Positions 32,477 through 41,842 of a DNA stretch of 64,000 nt are shown here, piece after piece; within the stretch, counting starts at the first letter, position 1; every line of letters begins with the position of its first letter. The notes beneath the pieces were generated by a model. It was not told the DNA's origin, searched no databases, and saw nothing but the letters and a program-made list of their open reading frames with translations. Made by a program: the position numbers and the translations under genes. Source of the stretch: Pelagibacterales bacterium SAG-MED11 (lineage in GTDB: Bacteria; Pseudomonadota; Alphaproteobacteria; Pelagibacterales; Pelagibacteraceae); the NCBI GenBank assembly GCA_014654265.1, contig JACWDI010000002.1, positions 62,001-126,000 of the forward strand, in the 5' to 3' direction.

Positions 32477-33474
32477 AAATAAAAGTTGGAATTAATGGAA
32501 TGGGTAGAATAGGAAGAATGATTGTCCGATCTATTATAGAAAGTAATAATAAGAAAATAGAAATTAAACATATAAATAATAGAACAAACTCTAAAACCTG
32601 TTCAGCTCTTCTTAAATATGACTCCATTCATGGAAAGTTTAATGCTGAATTAGATTTTGATGATGATCATTTGATTATTAACAAAAATAAAATCGCTTTT
32701 ACTCAAGAGACAGATTTAAAAAATATCGATTGGAAAAAACATGATGTGGATTATGTTTTTGAATGTACAGGTAAATTTAATTCTAAAGACAAATTAGAAG
32801 CTCATTTAAGTAATGGAGCGAAAAAAATCATTGTTTCAGCTCCATGCAAAAATGCTGATAAAACCATTGTATTTGGAGTAAATGAAAAAGAATTAAAAAA
32901 AAGTGATAAAATTATTTCAGCTGCGTCATGTACAACAAATTGTCTTGCACCTTTAGCACATGTTTTAAATGAAAATTTTCAAATTGAAAAAGGTTTTATG
33001 ACAACAATTCATGCTTTTACAAGTGATCAAAGAATTTTAGACAATTCTCACAAAGATCCTAGAAGAGCTCGATCTGCTAGCCAATCAATTGTGCCAACCT
33101 CGACTGGTGCATCTAAAGCAATTGGAGAAATTATACCTTCTCTAGAAGGAAAATTAGAAGGTATTGCAATGAGAGTTCCTACTCCAAATGTTTCTTTAGT
33201 TGAACTAGTTTTTTGTACAAAAAAGGATTTAAATATCGACAAAATTAATTCTGCATTTGAAGATTTTAGTAAAAAAAATAAAATTCTTGAAGTCTCAAGA
33301 GAAAAACTTGTATCTATAGATTTTAATCATAATCCTGCTTCATCAATTGTTGATACAAATTTAACAAATGTTGTAGGTAAAAAAATGGGTAAAATTTCTG
33401 CTTGGTATGATAATGAATGGGGCTTTTCAAATAGAATGTGCGATATAGCAGAATATCTTCATAAAATTTCTTAA
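32473..33474 (+). CDS. gap: Glyceraldehyde-3-phosphate dehydrogenase
   Basis: 333 residues. The Rossmann start [17 protein letters not shown] and catalytic Cys153 in [18 protein letters not shown] are clear; [12 protein letters not shown]-like [15 protein letters not shown] ends the protein. In the loop that fixes coenzyme choice, the sequence is [10 protein letters not shown] where NAD-dependent enzymes usually have IND; the Asp is Asn here, so relaxed or NADP use is possible. It is start-to-stop fused with pgk (last base 33474 is shared). Confidence 0.95.
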   Translation: MKIKVGINGMGRIGRMIVRSIIESNNKKIEIKHINNRTNSKTCSALLKYDSIHGKFNAELDFDDDHLIINKNKIAFTQETDLKNIDWKKHDVDYVFECTGKFNSKDKLEAHLSNGAKKIIVSAPCKNADKTIVFGVNEKELKKSDKIISAASCTTNCLAPLAHVLNENFQIEKGFMTTIHAFTSDQRILDNSHKDPRRARSASQSIVPTSTGASKAIGEIIPSLEGKLEGIAMRVPTPNVSLVELVFCTKKDLNIDKINSAFEDFSKKNKILEVSREKLVSIDFNHNPASSIVDTNLTNVVGKKMGKISAWYDNEWGFSNRMCDIAEYLHKIS

Positions 33475-34652
33475 TGAAAAATATCAGAGAGCAAGAGAGT
33501 CTTGAAAATAAAAATGTTTTATTAAGATTAGATTTAAATGTTCCATTAAAAAATGGTTTTATTACAGATCCAACGAGAATTGATAAGATACTACCAGTAA
33601 TTAATTTCTTAATAAAAAAGAATTCTAAAATCATCGTTATTTCTCACATAGGAAGACCAAAAGGAAAAATAAATAAAGACCTTTCTCTAAAACCAATTTG
33701 TGAATATTTAGAAAAAAAAATTGACAAAAAAATTAAATTAATAAATGAAAATGTTTTTAAATTAAATAAAAAAAATTTATTCAAAGATCCTAAGGATCAA
33801 ATAATTTTTTTAGAAAATATAAGATTCTATTATGAAGAAGAAAAAAATGATTTGGATTTTTCAAAGCATTTAGCTGGACTTGCAGATTTATATGTGAATG
33901 ATGCTTTTTCTTGTTCCCACAGAGCTCATGCATCAGTATGTAAAATTACTGAATTTTTACCATCATTTGCTGGATTACAATTTGAAACAGAAATAAATGC
34001 TCTGAAAAAAGTTACTTCAGAGATCAAAAAACCAATTACCTGTATAATTGGGGGTTCAAAAATTTCAACAAAAATTGGATTAATAAAAAATTTAATACCT
34101 AAATTTGATAATGTTATTATTGTTGGAGGAATGGCCAATAATATTTTGAAAAACAAGGGAAAACCAATCGGAAAATCAGTTAAAGAGGAAAATTGTGAAA
34201 GTATTATTAATGAAATTTTTGAAACTTCAAAAAAATATTCTTGTTCAATTTATTATCCTGAAGATGTTATGGTGGGAAAAAATCTTGATGACAATTCACA
34301 AGCCAAAGAACTTAACGATGTATCATATGATGATTTTATTTTAGATATCGGTATTAAGACTATAAATAAAATTAAAAATATTATTGAAAATAGTCAAACA
34401 GTTTTGTGGAATGGTCCTGCGGGGTATTTTGAGAACCCAAATTTTGCAAAAGGTAGTTATGAAATCGCAAAAGCAATCATTAAAAAAAATAACGATATAT
34501 CAATTTATTCTGTTGCTGGAGGTGGTGATACAGTAGCTCTTATAAATCAAATTAATGCAATTAAAGATTTTAATTTTGTTTCAACTGCTGGTGGAGCTTT
34601 TTTAGAATATCTTGAAGGTAAAGAGCTTCCTGGTATAAAAGCTTTAAAATAA
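33474..34652 (+). CDS. pgk: Phosphoglycerate kinase
   Basis: 392 residues. LLRLDLNVPLKNGFITDPTR at the N-terminus, VISHIGRPKG, ENIRFYYEEE, DAFSCSHRAHAS, and the nucleotide-binding WNGPAGYFE and SVAGGGDTVAL blocks are PGK signatures. It interconverts 1,3-bisphosphoglycerate and 3-phosphoglycerate. The surrounding gap and fba, with PPDK in the same window, suit gluconeogenesis as much as glycolysis. Confidence 0.96.
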   Translation: MKNIREQESLENKNVLLRLDLNVPLKNGFITDPTRIDKILPVINFLIKKNSKIIVISHIGRPKGKINKDLSLKPICEYLEKKIDKKIKLINENVFKLNKKNLFKDPKDQIIFLENIRFYYEEEKNDLDFSKHLAGLADLYVNDAFSCSHRAHASVCKITEFLPSFAGLQFETEINALKKVTSEIKKPITCIIGGSKISTKIGLIKNLIPKFDNVIIVGGMANNILKNKGKPIGKSVKEENCESIINEIFETSKKYSCSIYYPEDVMVGKNLDDNSQAKELNDVSYDDFILDIGIKTINKIKNIIENSQTVLWNGPAGYFENPNFAKGSYEIAKAIIKKNNDISIYSVAGGGDTVALINQINAIKDFNFVSTAGGAFLEYLEGKELPGIKALK

Positions 34653-34653
34653 C

Positions 34654-35661
34654 ATGTCAGAACTAAATAATATAGCACTTAAAATTCTTGAAAAAGGAAA
34701 AGGTATTTTGGCTGCAGATGAAAGTACCGCAACAATGACCAAAAGATTGGAAGGTGTAAATGTTACTTCAACTCCAGAAAATAGATTGTTGTTTAGAGAA
34801 ACTTTATTTAACTCATCAAGTATGACTGAATGCATTGGAGGTGTAATTTTATATGATGAAACTATAAAACAAAAAAGTTCAAAAAAAAATATGATCCCAG
34901 AACTAATTTCAAAGATGGGCTCTTATCCAGGTATAAAAGTAGATACTGGAGCTAAAGTTTTATCAGGATCTCCTTATGAGAAAATTACTGAGGGCTTAGA
35001 TGGGTTAAGAGAAAGATTAAAGGAGTATAATCATTTAGGAGCAAAATTTACAAAATGGAGAGGTGTCTTTAGTATATCTAAAAACTTTCCCAGCAAACTT
35101 TCAATACATGCTAATGCACATGCATTAGCAAGATATTCTGCATTAGTTCAAGAATGTAATATGGTTCCAATAGTTGAACCTGAAGTTTTAATGGATGGTG
35201 AGCATTCTGCGAAAGAATGTTATCAAAAAACATCAGAAGTAATCAAAAAGTGCTTTGAAGAATTAATTTTACATAAAGTCGATTTGAAAGGAATTATATT
35301 AAAACCTAATATGATTCTTGCTGGAAATAAATCTAAGGATAAAATTTCTAATGAAGAAGTAGCAAAATTAACTTTAGAATGTTTAGAAAATTCTGTACCA
35401 TCTGAAGTTCCTGGTATTGCTTTTTTGTCTGGAGGCCAATCAGAAATAGAGGCAACAGAAAATTTGAATTTAATAAATAAGTACAATAAAACTAATTTTA
35501 TACTGAGCTATTCTTATGGTAGAGCCCTTCAACAAAGTGCTTTAAAATTTTGGTCCAAAAACATACAAAATGTTAAAGGCACTCAAGAGATTTTTAACCA
35601 CCGAGCAAAAATGAATACATTAGCTGCTCAAGGAAAATGGTCTAACAATCTTGAGATTTAA
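34654..35661 (+). CDS. fba: Class I fructose-bisphosphate aldolase
   Basis: 335 residues. KGILAADESTATMTKRLE at the N-terminus and VEPEVLMDGEH are class I aldolase blocks; the Schiff-base lysine is in GIILKPNMILAG; LSGGQSE and LSYSYGRALQQSAL follow. This is the metal-independent, eukaryote-like class I family. It starts one base after pgk ends and overlaps the start assigned to thiE. Confidence 0.94.
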   Translation: MSELNNIALKILEKGKGILAADESTATMTKRLEGVNVTSTPENRLLFRETLFNSSSMTECIGGVILYDETIKQKSSKKNMIPELISKMGSYPGIKVDTGAKVLSGSPYEKITEGLDGLRERLKEYNHLGAKFTKWRGVFSISKNFPSKLSIHANAHALARYSALVQECNMVPIVEPEVLMDGEHSAKECYQKTSEVIKKCFEELILHKVDLKGIILKPNMILAGNKSKDKISNEEVAKLTLECLENSVPSEVPGIAFLSGGQSEIEATENLNLINKYNKTNFILSYSYGRALQQSALKFWSKNIQNVKGTQEIFNHRAKMNTLAAQGKWSNNLEI

Positions 35662-36265
35662 TAATAAAAAATTTATTTATCTCATTTCACCATTAAAAAT
35701 AAATAAATCCTTTTACAATAATTTAATTGAAGTTCTACAGTACAAAAAAGTTGGTTTTTTTCAGCTTAGATTAAAAAATTATGATTTCAAAAAAAAATTA
35801 TTAATTGGTAAAAAAATAAAAAAAATATGTAAAAAATATAATGTTAAGTTTCTAATTAATGACGATGTGAGGCTATCAAAAAAACTTGGTGCAGATGGTT
35901 GTCATTTAGGTCAAAATGATATGAAAATTACTGAAGCAAGAGAGTTGATTGGAAATAAAATAATAGGAATTACGTGTCATAATTCAATCAAATTAGCAAA
36001 AATTGCTATAAGTAATAAAGCAGACTACATAGCTTTTGGAGCATTCTATTCTTCAAAAACTAAAAAAGTTAAATATAAAGCGTCAATAAATCTAATTAAA
36101 AAAGCAAGAAGGATCACAAAAACTCCAATTGTAGCGATAGGCGGTATTAATTTACATAATTACAAAAATCTCTTATTGAATAAAGCAAACTTTTTAGCTA
36201 TCTCAGGCTACATTTGGAAAAATAAAAATCTAAAACCTAAGGATGCAATTAAGAAAATAACATGA
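35651..36265 (+). CDS. thiE: Thiamine-phosphate synthase (ThiE family)
   Basis: 204 residues. Blocks: VGFFQLRLKNYDFKKKL, KFLINDDVRLSKKLGADGCH followed by LGQNDM, GNKIIGITCHNS, YIAFGAFYSSKTK and VAIGGINLHN, all TIM-barrel ThiE features. It joins HMP-PP and thiazole phosphate. The start is a TTG at 35651 inside the last codons of fba; the first in-frame ATG is far too late. ThiD at 16048 supplies its substrate. The spacing to efp is a four-base ATGA overlap. Confidence 0.85.
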   Translation: MRFNNKKFIYLISPLKINKSFYNNLIEVLQYKKVGFFQLRLKNYDFKKKLLIGKKIKKICKKYNVKFLINDDVRLSKKLGADGCHLGQNDMKITEARELIGNKIIGITCHNSIKLAKIAISNKADYIAFGAFYSSKTKKVKYKASINLIKKARRITKTPIVAIGGINLHNYKNLLLNKANFLAISGYIWKNKNLKPKDAIKKIT

Positions 36266-36822
36266 AAATTAATGCAGGTGAAATCAGAGTGGGTATGTTG
36301 TTAGAATACAAAGGGGATTTATGGCAAGTTCTAAAGACTCAACATGTAAAACCTGGTAAAGGTGGTGCTTTTGCACAAGTTGAGATGAAAAGTGTAAATA
36401 AAAATACAAAAGTTAATGAGAGATTTAGATCAAGCGAAACTGTTGAAAAGGCATCATTAGAAGAAATAAATTATAATTTTTTGTACGAAGATGAAAACAA
36501 TTATTTTTTTATAGAACCTAAATCTTTCGAGCAAATAGAAATCAAAAAAAATTTGGTAGGTGAAAAAGGAAAATTACTTATTGAAAACCTAGAGGTATCT
36601 GTAAGCTTCTATAATGATAAACCTATTTCAGTTGATTTACCAAATCAAGTGACCTGTAAAATAAAAAATACTGATGTGGCTTTGAAAGGTCAGACTGTTT
36701 CTTCCTCTTATAAACCAGCTACCTTAGAAAATGGTTTGAATATTCAAGTTCCTCCATTCATTGAGTCTGGGGATGATATTATTGTGGATACAAGGAACTT
36801 AGAATACATAAAAAAAATTTAA
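36262..36822 (+). CDS. efp: Elongation factor P
   Basis: 186 residues with three beta-barrel domains of EF-P. The loop with the modifiable lysine is QHVKPGKGGAFAQVEMKSV; the C-terminal oligonucleotide-binding motif is GDDIIVDTRNLEYIKK. It relieves ribosome stalling at polyproline. Overlaps thiE by four bases and precedes the inositol-phosphatase gene, an arrangement seen in several alphaproteobacteria. Confidence 0.95.
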   Translation: MKINAGEIRVGMLLEYKGDLWQVLKTQHVKPGKGGAFAQVEMKSVNKNTKVNERFRSSETVEKASLEEINYNFLYEDENNYFFIEPKSFEQIEIKKNLVGEKGKLLIENLEVSVSFYNDKPISVDLPNQVTCKIKNTDVALKGQTVSSSYKPATLENGLNIQVPPFIESGDDIIVDTRNLEYIKKI

Positions 36823-36826
36823 TTCA

Positions 36827-37564
36827 ATGAATTCTATCTCTGCAAATCTAAACATTATGATTAAAGCAAGTGAAAAAGCCTCAAAGGTATTGATAAGAGA
36901 TTTTGGTGAATTAGAAAAATTGCAAGTTTCAAAAAAAGGCCCCCAAGATTTTGTTACAAACTCAGACATTAAAGTTGAAAAAACAGTAATAGAGGAACTT
37001 AGGAAAGCTAGACCAAATTATTCAATCTTAAGTGAAGAAAATGGTATCGAAAAAAATAAAGACCAATCTTATACCTGGATTATAGATCCAATAGATGGAA
37101 CAGTTAACTTTTTACATGGTATACCTCATTTTGCAATTTCAATTGCATTACAATTTAAAAATGAAATTATTAGTGGTTTAATTTTTGATCCTATTAAAAA
37201 TGAATTATTTTACGCTGAAAAAGATAAAGGTGCTTTTTTTAATAATCAAAGAATAAGAGTTTCAAAGAAAAATAATATTAATGAATGTTTGTTTGCAACT
37301 GGAAAAATTGAGAATAAATTAGATTTAACATATAGAAGAACAGGATCAGCGGCTTTGGATATGGCTTATGTCGCTTCAGGTAGATTTGATGGATATTTTC
37401 AAAGTAATTTGAATTTATGGGATATTGCAGCTGGAATAATAATTGTAAAAGAAGCAGGTGGAATTGTTAATGAAATTGATCTAGCTAACATCAAAAATAT
37501 AAAAGTTTTAGCATCTTCTGTCGAAATTAATGGTAAATTAATTGAAAAACTAGATAACTTTTAA
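36827..37564 (+). CDS. suhB: Inositol monophosphatase family protein
   Basis: 245 residues. Metal-binding motifs [27 protein letters not shown] (the WxDPxDxT form) and [18 protein letters not shown] are complete, so a Mg-dependent, lithium-sensitive phosphatase is expected. Substrate could be inositol-1-phosphate; SuhB homologues also act in rRNA transcription antitermination. It follows efp by four bases and precedes rpmE. Confidence 0.88.
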   Translation: MNSISANLNIMIKASEKASKVLIRDFGELEKLQVSKKGPQDFVTNSDIKVEKTVIEELRKARPNYSILSEENGIEKNKDQSYTWIIDPIDGTVNFLHGIPHFAISIALQFKNEIISGLIFDPIKNELFYAEKDKGAFFNNQRIRVSKKNNINECLFATGKIENKLDLTYRRTGSAALDMAYVASGRFDGYFQSNLNLWDIAAGIIIVKEAGGIVNEIDLANIKNIKVLASSVEINGKLIEKLDNF

Positions 37565-37599
37565 TTGTTTTAAAAATTTCTTTTGCTATAAGTCTCGAC

Positions 37600-37830
37600 A
37601 TGAAAAAAAAAATACATCCAGATTACCACAATATTAAAGTTGAGATGACAGATGGAACACAATTTGAAACAAGATCAACTTGGGGCGCTGAAGGTGATCT
37701 TCTTAAATTAGAGATTGATCCAAAGTCTCATTCAGCTTGGACCGGTGGTAAGCAAAAACTTATGGATAAAGGTAGAATAAGTAAATTTAACAAAAAATTT
37801 CAAAACTTCAGATCAGAAAATAAAAATTAG
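37600..37830 (+). CDS. rpmE: 50S ribosomal protein L31, zinc-free form
   Basis: 76 residues. [20 protein letters not shown], then [20 protein letters not shown], identify L31 of the alphaproteobacterial kind. It contains no cysteine, so it is the C-minus form that does not bind zinc. It directly abuts the DUF1013 gene at 37831. Confidence 0.93.
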   Translation: MKKKIHPDYHNIKVEMTDGTQFETRSTWGAEGDLLKLEIDPKSHSAWTGGKQKLMDKGRISKFNKKFQNFRSENKN

Positions 37831-38400
37831 ATGTCAAATGCTCCTTTAATGCCAATGGCGACAGCTGTATGGCTAGTTGAAAATACAACTTTAACTTTCA
37901 GACAAATAGCAGATTTTTGTAAACTTCACGAGGTTGAGGTTCAGGGCATTGCTGATGGTGAAGTTGCAAAAGGTATTAAAGCATATAATCCAATTATTTC
38001 AGGACAATTATCAAAAGAGGAGATAGAGCTATCATCCAAAGATGAATCAAGACCATTAGAAATTAAAAATACCGATATTGAAATATCAAACTCAGAAAAA
38101 AAAATTAAGAAATATGTCCCATTATCAAAAAGACAAGATAAGCCTGACTCAGCTTTATGGTTAATAAAACATCATAATATTCTAAAAGACTCTCAAATTG
38201 CAAAATTAGTAGGTATTACAAAAAATTCTGTAACATCAATCAGAAATAAAAGTTATTGGAATTATAACAACTTAGACGCCAAAGATCCTGTAGCTATAAA
38301 TTTATTTTCTCAAAAAGATTTAATTAATGCAACTGAAAAAGCTGAAAGAAGAATTAAAAGAGAAAAAAAAGAGAAAGAGAAACTCAAACAATCAATATAA
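37831..38400 (+). CDS. trcR: DUF1013 / TrcR-type cell-cycle transcriptional regulator
   Basis: 189 residues. The start APLMPMATAVWLVENTTLTF and RQIADFCKLHEVEVQGIADG, then YVPLSKRQDKPDSALWLIKH, are the DUF1013 signature of alphaproteobacteria, with helix-turn-helix character at both ends (DSQIAKLVGITKNSVTSIRN). Family members were described as cell-cycle transcriptional regulators (TrcR). The tail is Lys/Glu-rich. It starts immediately after the rpmE stop. Gene symbol given with moderate confidence. Confidence 0.8.
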   Translation: MSNAPLMPMATAVWLVENTTLTFRQIADFCKLHEVEVQGIADGEVAKGIKAYNPIISGQLSKEEIELSSKDESRPLEIKNTDIEISNSEKKIKKYVPLSKRQDKPDSALWLIKHHNILKDSQIAKLVGITKNSVTSIRNKSYWNYNNLDAKDPVAINLFSQKDLINATEKAERRIKREKKEKEKLKQSI

Positions 38401-38464
38401 AAACGTTATTTTGAATAAAATTTATAGACATGAAAATATAAAAATGTTAATTAACCATTTTTTT

Positions 38465-38469
38465 GGAGG
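38465..38469 (+). promoter_or_regulatory. Shine-Dalgarno GGAGG that sets the rpsU start
   Basis: A perfect GGAGG at 38465-38469, five bases ahead of the ATT at 38475. It would be inside the gene if translation began at the TTG at 38463, so it decides the start in favour of ATT. Confidence 0.7.
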
Positions 38470-38474
38470 TAGTT

Positions 38475-38669
38475 ATTAAAATAGAAGTCAAGGATAACAA
38501 TATTGAACAAGCTCTTAGAGTTTTAAAAAGAAAACTCCAAAGAGATGGTTTTTTTAAAGTAATAAAGTTAAAAAATACATACGAGAAGCCTTCTGAAAAG
38601 AAAAAAAGAATACTACAAGAAAATATTAAAAGAGTTAAAAAACTTAACAAGTTAAAAAATAGAATTTAA
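38475..38669 (+). CDS. rpsU: 30S ribosomal protein S21, probable ATT start
   Basis: About 64 residues; KIEVKDNNIEQALRVLKRKL and YEKPSEKKKR identify S21, which helps mRNA pairing on the 30S subunit. No in-frame ATG or GTG exists: an in-frame TAA lies at 38448 and only TTG (38463) and ATT (38475) remain. GGAGG at 38465-38469 stands five bases before ATT, and starting there gives residue-for-residue length agreement with other S21 proteins (M-x-x-x-V-x-D-N-N). TTG would overlap that ribosome site. I therefore place the start at ATT, a codon known in infC and pcnB. Confidence 0.85.
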   Translation: MKIEVKDNNIEQALRVLKRKLQRDGFFKVIKLKNTYEKPSEKKKRILQENIKRVKKLNKLKNRI

Positions 38670-38675
38670 ATATAC

Positions 38676-38752
<77 letters not shown>

Positions 38753-38758
38753 AATTTT

Positions 38759-39433
38759 ATGCAGAACAATAAAATATATTCTAGTAATCATCTTAAGATT
38801 TTCGATAAAATTATTACAAAGAAAAGATTGGAAATTGTCGACATCATAAATAATCAAATTATTTTGTATAATATTAATGAGGTATTAGATATTGGAACAA
38901 CTAATGATACTAAAAACAAGAGTAGTAACTTTATTGTTAAAAATTTGAAAAATATAAAAAATTTTAATTCAATCTCAGATCAATTAATTACCTCGTCTTT
39001 TTTTAAAAAGAATCTTCAAAAGTCGATAACTGAAAACTTTTCAGAATATGAAATAGAAAATTTTAAGTCTGATCTTGTTATATCTAATGCAACAATAGAG
39101 CATGTAGGAAACTATGATAATCAAAAACTAATGTTTGATAATATGATTAAGTTGTGTAAAAAAATGATAATAATTTCTACCCCTTACAGATATCATCCTT
39201 TAGAATTTCACACTAAAATTCCTTTAATTCATTGGCTTCCAAAAAATATTCATAGAAAAATCTTAAAAAATATAGGACTTACTTTTTTTTCAAAAGAAGA
39301 AAACTTAAATTTATTATCTAAATCAGATTTTAATAATTTTGTTGAAAGTAAAAAAATAAAAGGTGAATTTAGATATATTAAATTTTTATTCTTCAAATCA
39401 AATTTAATTTTTATAGGGAAAAAATATAATTAA
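38759..39433 (+). CDS. Putative SAM-dependent methyltransferase
   Basis: 224 residues, very Lys/Asn/Ile-rich. Motif I-like VLDIGTTND near residue 43 and SDLVISNATIEHVGNYDNQ near 103 suggest a class I methyltransferase of the Methyltransf_11 type; MIIISTPYRYHPLEFHTK-like sequence follows, as in glycan- or lipid-modifying members. No membrane segment. Substrate is unknown. It begins six bases after tRNA-fMet and its stop is interlocked with the opposite gene in TTAA. Placement beside a tRNA could mark an acquired gene, but I saw no flanking repeat. Confidence 0.6.
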   Translation: MQNNKIYSSNHLKIFDKIITKKRLEIVDIINNQIILYNINEVLDIGTTNDTKNKSSNFIVKNLKNIKNFNSISDQLITSSFFKKNLQKSITENFSEYEIENFKSDLVISNATIEHVGNYDNQKLMFDNMIKLCKKMIIISTPYRYHPLEFHTKIPLIHWLPKNIHRKILKNIGLTFFSKEENLNLLSKSDFNNFVESKKIKGEFRYIKFLFFKSNLIFIGKKYN

Positions 39434-40128
39434 AGTTTAAATTTAGACTTTCTACTATCAATCAAAAAATTCTTGACTGTCTCTTGTGTAAGTTGGTCAA
39501 AAGATTTTCCAAATTTTTGTATTTTTTCAATGATCGATGGAGGTATAGTTATTATGTGACAACCTAATTGTTTTGCTTGAATATAATTATAAGGTTCTCT
39601 CACACTTGCCCATAAAATTTGGACATTTTTAAAACTTTTTGCAATTCTTATACTCTTAATAAATTCAGGCACTGGATCTTTGCCTGTATCCGCTGCCCTC
39701 CCAGCAAAAATAGAAATAATTACTTTTGTTTTTTTATTTATCACCTTTAAAATTTTAGCTGTTTGTTTAGCTGTGTAAACAGCGGTAATATTAAGTTTGA
39801 TATTTCTACTATTTAATTCTCTTATAACTTTGCCAGTAAATTTTTTTTTAGAATTTATAACAGGGACTTTTACATAAACATTTTGACCCCATTTATTTAT
39901 CTTAACACCTTGCTTGATCATTAATTCTGGACTGTCAGCAAAGACCTCAAATGAAATTGGTTTTGTATTACAAACTTTAAGTATTTGTCTTGAGTAAGAT
40001 TTATAATCTTTTGCTCCTGCTTTCCGCATTAAACTAGGGTTTGTAGTAAACCCTTTCACAAAATTATTACTATTAAATCTTTTAATCTTTTTTAAATCAG
40101 CAATATCACAAAAAACTTTAATACTCAT
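39430..40128 (-). CDS. Transaldolase / fructose-6-phosphate aldolase family protein
   Basis: 232 residues, the short TalC/FSA size. FCDIADLKKIKRFN, GFTTNPSLMRKAGAKDY, VYVKVPVINSKKKFTGKVI (Schiff-base lysine) and LNITAVYTAKQTAKIL are family blocks, and FAGRAADTGKDPVPEF is a further one. It could be a true transaldolase in the pentose phosphate pathway with the transketolase at 30536, or a fructose-6-phosphate aldolase; sequence alone does not separate them. Five bases after pntB in the same direction. Confidence 0.85.
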   Translation of the reverse strand: MSIKVFCDIADLKKIKRFNSNNFVKGFTTNPSLMRKAGAKDYKSYSRQILKVCNTKPISFEVFADSPELMIKQGVKINKWGQNVYVKVPVINSKKKFTGKVIRELNSRNIKLNITAVYTAKQTAKILKVINKKTKVIISIFAGRAADTGKDPVPEFIKSIRIAKSFKNVQILWASVREPYNYIQAKQLGCHIITIPPSIIEKIQKFGKSFDQLTQETVKNFLIDSRKSKFKL

Positions 40129-40132
40129 TAAT

Positions 40133-41530
40133 TTATAAATTTTTAGTTATATCCTCAGTCATTTTTTTTGCATCTGCAAACAACATTAAAGTATTTTCTT
40201 TATAAAAAAGATCATTGTCAATTCCAGCATATCCTGGTGATAAACTTCTTTTTACAAACAATACTGATTTACATTTTTCAACATCTAAAACTGGCATACC
40301 ATAGATTGGGCTTTGAGGGTCAGTTTTTGCTACAGGATTTGTAACATCATTAGCTCCTATAACAAATGCAACATCTGCATTAGCAAAATCATTATTAATT
40401 TCCTCTAATTCAAAAACTTCATCGTAAGGTACATTTGCTTCAGCAAGTAATACGTTCATATGACCTGGCATTCTGCCAGCAACTGGATGAATTGCGTAAG
40501 AAACTTTAATGTCATTTTTTTTAAGTGTATCTACCATTTCTCTCAAAGCATGTTGAGCTTGAGCCACTGCCATACCATAACCTGGAACAATAATGACTGA
40601 TGAAGCGTTTTTCATTAGAAAAGCAGCATCATCTGCATTTCCACTTTTTACTGGTTTTTGTTCTTTATTTTGTGCTGAAGCTGATTGTTCAGTTGCACCA
40701 AACCCACCTAAGATTACATTAAAGAATGATCTATTCATTCCTTTACACATTATGTACGATAGGATTGCTCCAGAAGAGCCAACTAAAGCTCCAGTAATTA
40801 TTAAAGCAGTATTTTCTAGAGTAAATCCAATTCCTGCAGCTGCCCAACCAGAGTAAGAGTTAAGCATAGAAATTACTACTGGCATATCTGCGCCACCAAT
40901 TGGAATTATTAAAAGGAAACCAATTAAGAAAGAAATAGCCAATAGTATCCAAAATAGATTCGATGATTGAGTAGAACAAAGCAAATAAGTAATTATTATT
41001 ATTGAAATTAGTATTAAAGCATTAAGTGGATGTTGTCCTTTAAATGTTATAGGTGATCCTGACATTATTCCTTGGAGTTTTAAAAAAGCAATAATTGAAC
41101 CTGAAAAAGTTATTGCACCAACTGCCGCTCCAATTGACATTTCAATTAAGCTTCCAAGTTTGATGTTACCAGGAGATCCTAGTCCAAACGCTTCTGGATT
41201 CAAAAAAGCAGCTATTGCAACAAATACAGCTGCAAGTCCAACTAAACTATGAAAACCAGCAACTAGTTCTGGCATTGCTGTCATTGGAATTTTATAAGCT
41301 ATAAAGGCACCAATTAGTCCTCCTATTAAAAGAAAGATTAAAACAACCACTAGTCCAGTTGAAAAATTACCAATTGATAAAAAAGTAACTGTGACTGCAA
41401 TAATCATTCCTAAAATTCCAAGGAAATTTCCCTGTCTAGAAGTTTCTGGTGAAGAAAGTCCTCTTAAAGCTAAAATAAACAATACTCCTGAAATTAAATA
41501 AAAAATTGCTGATAAATTTGCTGATAACAT
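40133..41530 (-). CDS. pntB: NAD(P) transhydrogenase subunit beta
   Basis: 465 residues. The first ~265 are hydrophobic with about eight to nine membrane spans (SANLSAIFYLISGVLFILAL onward), containing GFHSLVGLAAVFVAIAAF and GGADMPVVISMLNSYSGWAA. The C-terminal domain III binds NADP(H) with VIVPGYGMAVAQAQHALREM, HPVAGRMPGHMNVLLAEA and GANDVTNPVAKTDPQSPIYG. It uses proton motive force to reduce NADP+ by NADH. It overlaps pntAB by one base. Confidence 0.96.
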   Translation of the reverse strand: MLSANLSAIFYLISGVLFILALRGLSSPETSRQGNFLGILGMIIAVTVTFLSIGNFSTGLVVVLIFLLIGGLIGAFIAYKIPMTAMPELVAGFHSLVGLAAVFVAIAAFLNPEAFGLGSPGNIKLGSLIEMSIGAAVGAITFSGSIIAFLKLQGIMSGSPITFKGQHPLNALILISIIIITYLLCSTQSSNLFWILLAISFLIGFLLIIPIGGADMPVVISMLNSYSGWAAAGIGFTLENTALIITGALVGSSGAILSYIMCKGMNRSFFNVILGGFGATEQSASAQNKEQKPVKSGNADDAAFLMKNASSVIIVPGYGMAVAQAQHALREMVDTLKKNDIKVSYAIHPVAGRMPGHMNVLLAEANVPYDEVFELEEINNDFANADVAFVIGANDVTNPVAKTDPQSPIYGMPVLDVEKCKSVLFVKRSLSPGYAGIDNDLFYKENTLMLFADAKKMTEDITKNL

Positions 41531-41838
41531 TATTTATCCTTTTTCTTTTTTTTATACATTGCAAGCATTCTTTGGGTTACCAAAAAGCCTCCAAAAATAT
41601 TAATTGCTGCTAATGATATTGCTAAAAAACCAAAGATACTTGAAGTGTTAAATATAGAATCAGAGTTTCCAGCTAATCCTGCGATAATTGCCCCAACAAT
41701 AATGACTGAGGAGATAGCATTAGTAACAGACATTAAAGGTGTGTGTAGTGATGGAGTTACACTCCAAACTACATAGTATCCAATAAAAATTGAAAGGATA
41801 AAAATACTTAATCTGAATATAAAAGGATCTATTTCCAT
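41530..41838 (-). CDS. pntAB: NAD(P) transhydrogenase subunit alpha, membrane part (PntAB)
   Basis: 102 residues with three to four membrane helices. SVTPSLHTPLMSVTNAISSV is the transhydrogenase domain II signature and TQRMLAMYKKKKK the cytoplasmic end. This is the split alpha arrangement of alphaproteobacteria, where domain I (PntAA) and the alpha membrane part are separate genes. Lies between pntAA and pntB. Confidence 0.94.
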   Translation of the reverse strand: MEIDPFIFRLSIFILSIFIGYYVVWSVTPSLHTPLMSVTNAISSVIIVGAIIAGLAGNSDSIFNTSSIFGFLAISLAAINIFGGFLVTQRMLAMYKKKKKDK

Positions 41839-41842
41839 AATT

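Noticed and set aside
38463-38474. TTG start for rpsU
   Set aside because: It would place the GGAGG inside the gene and add residues absent from other S21 proteins.
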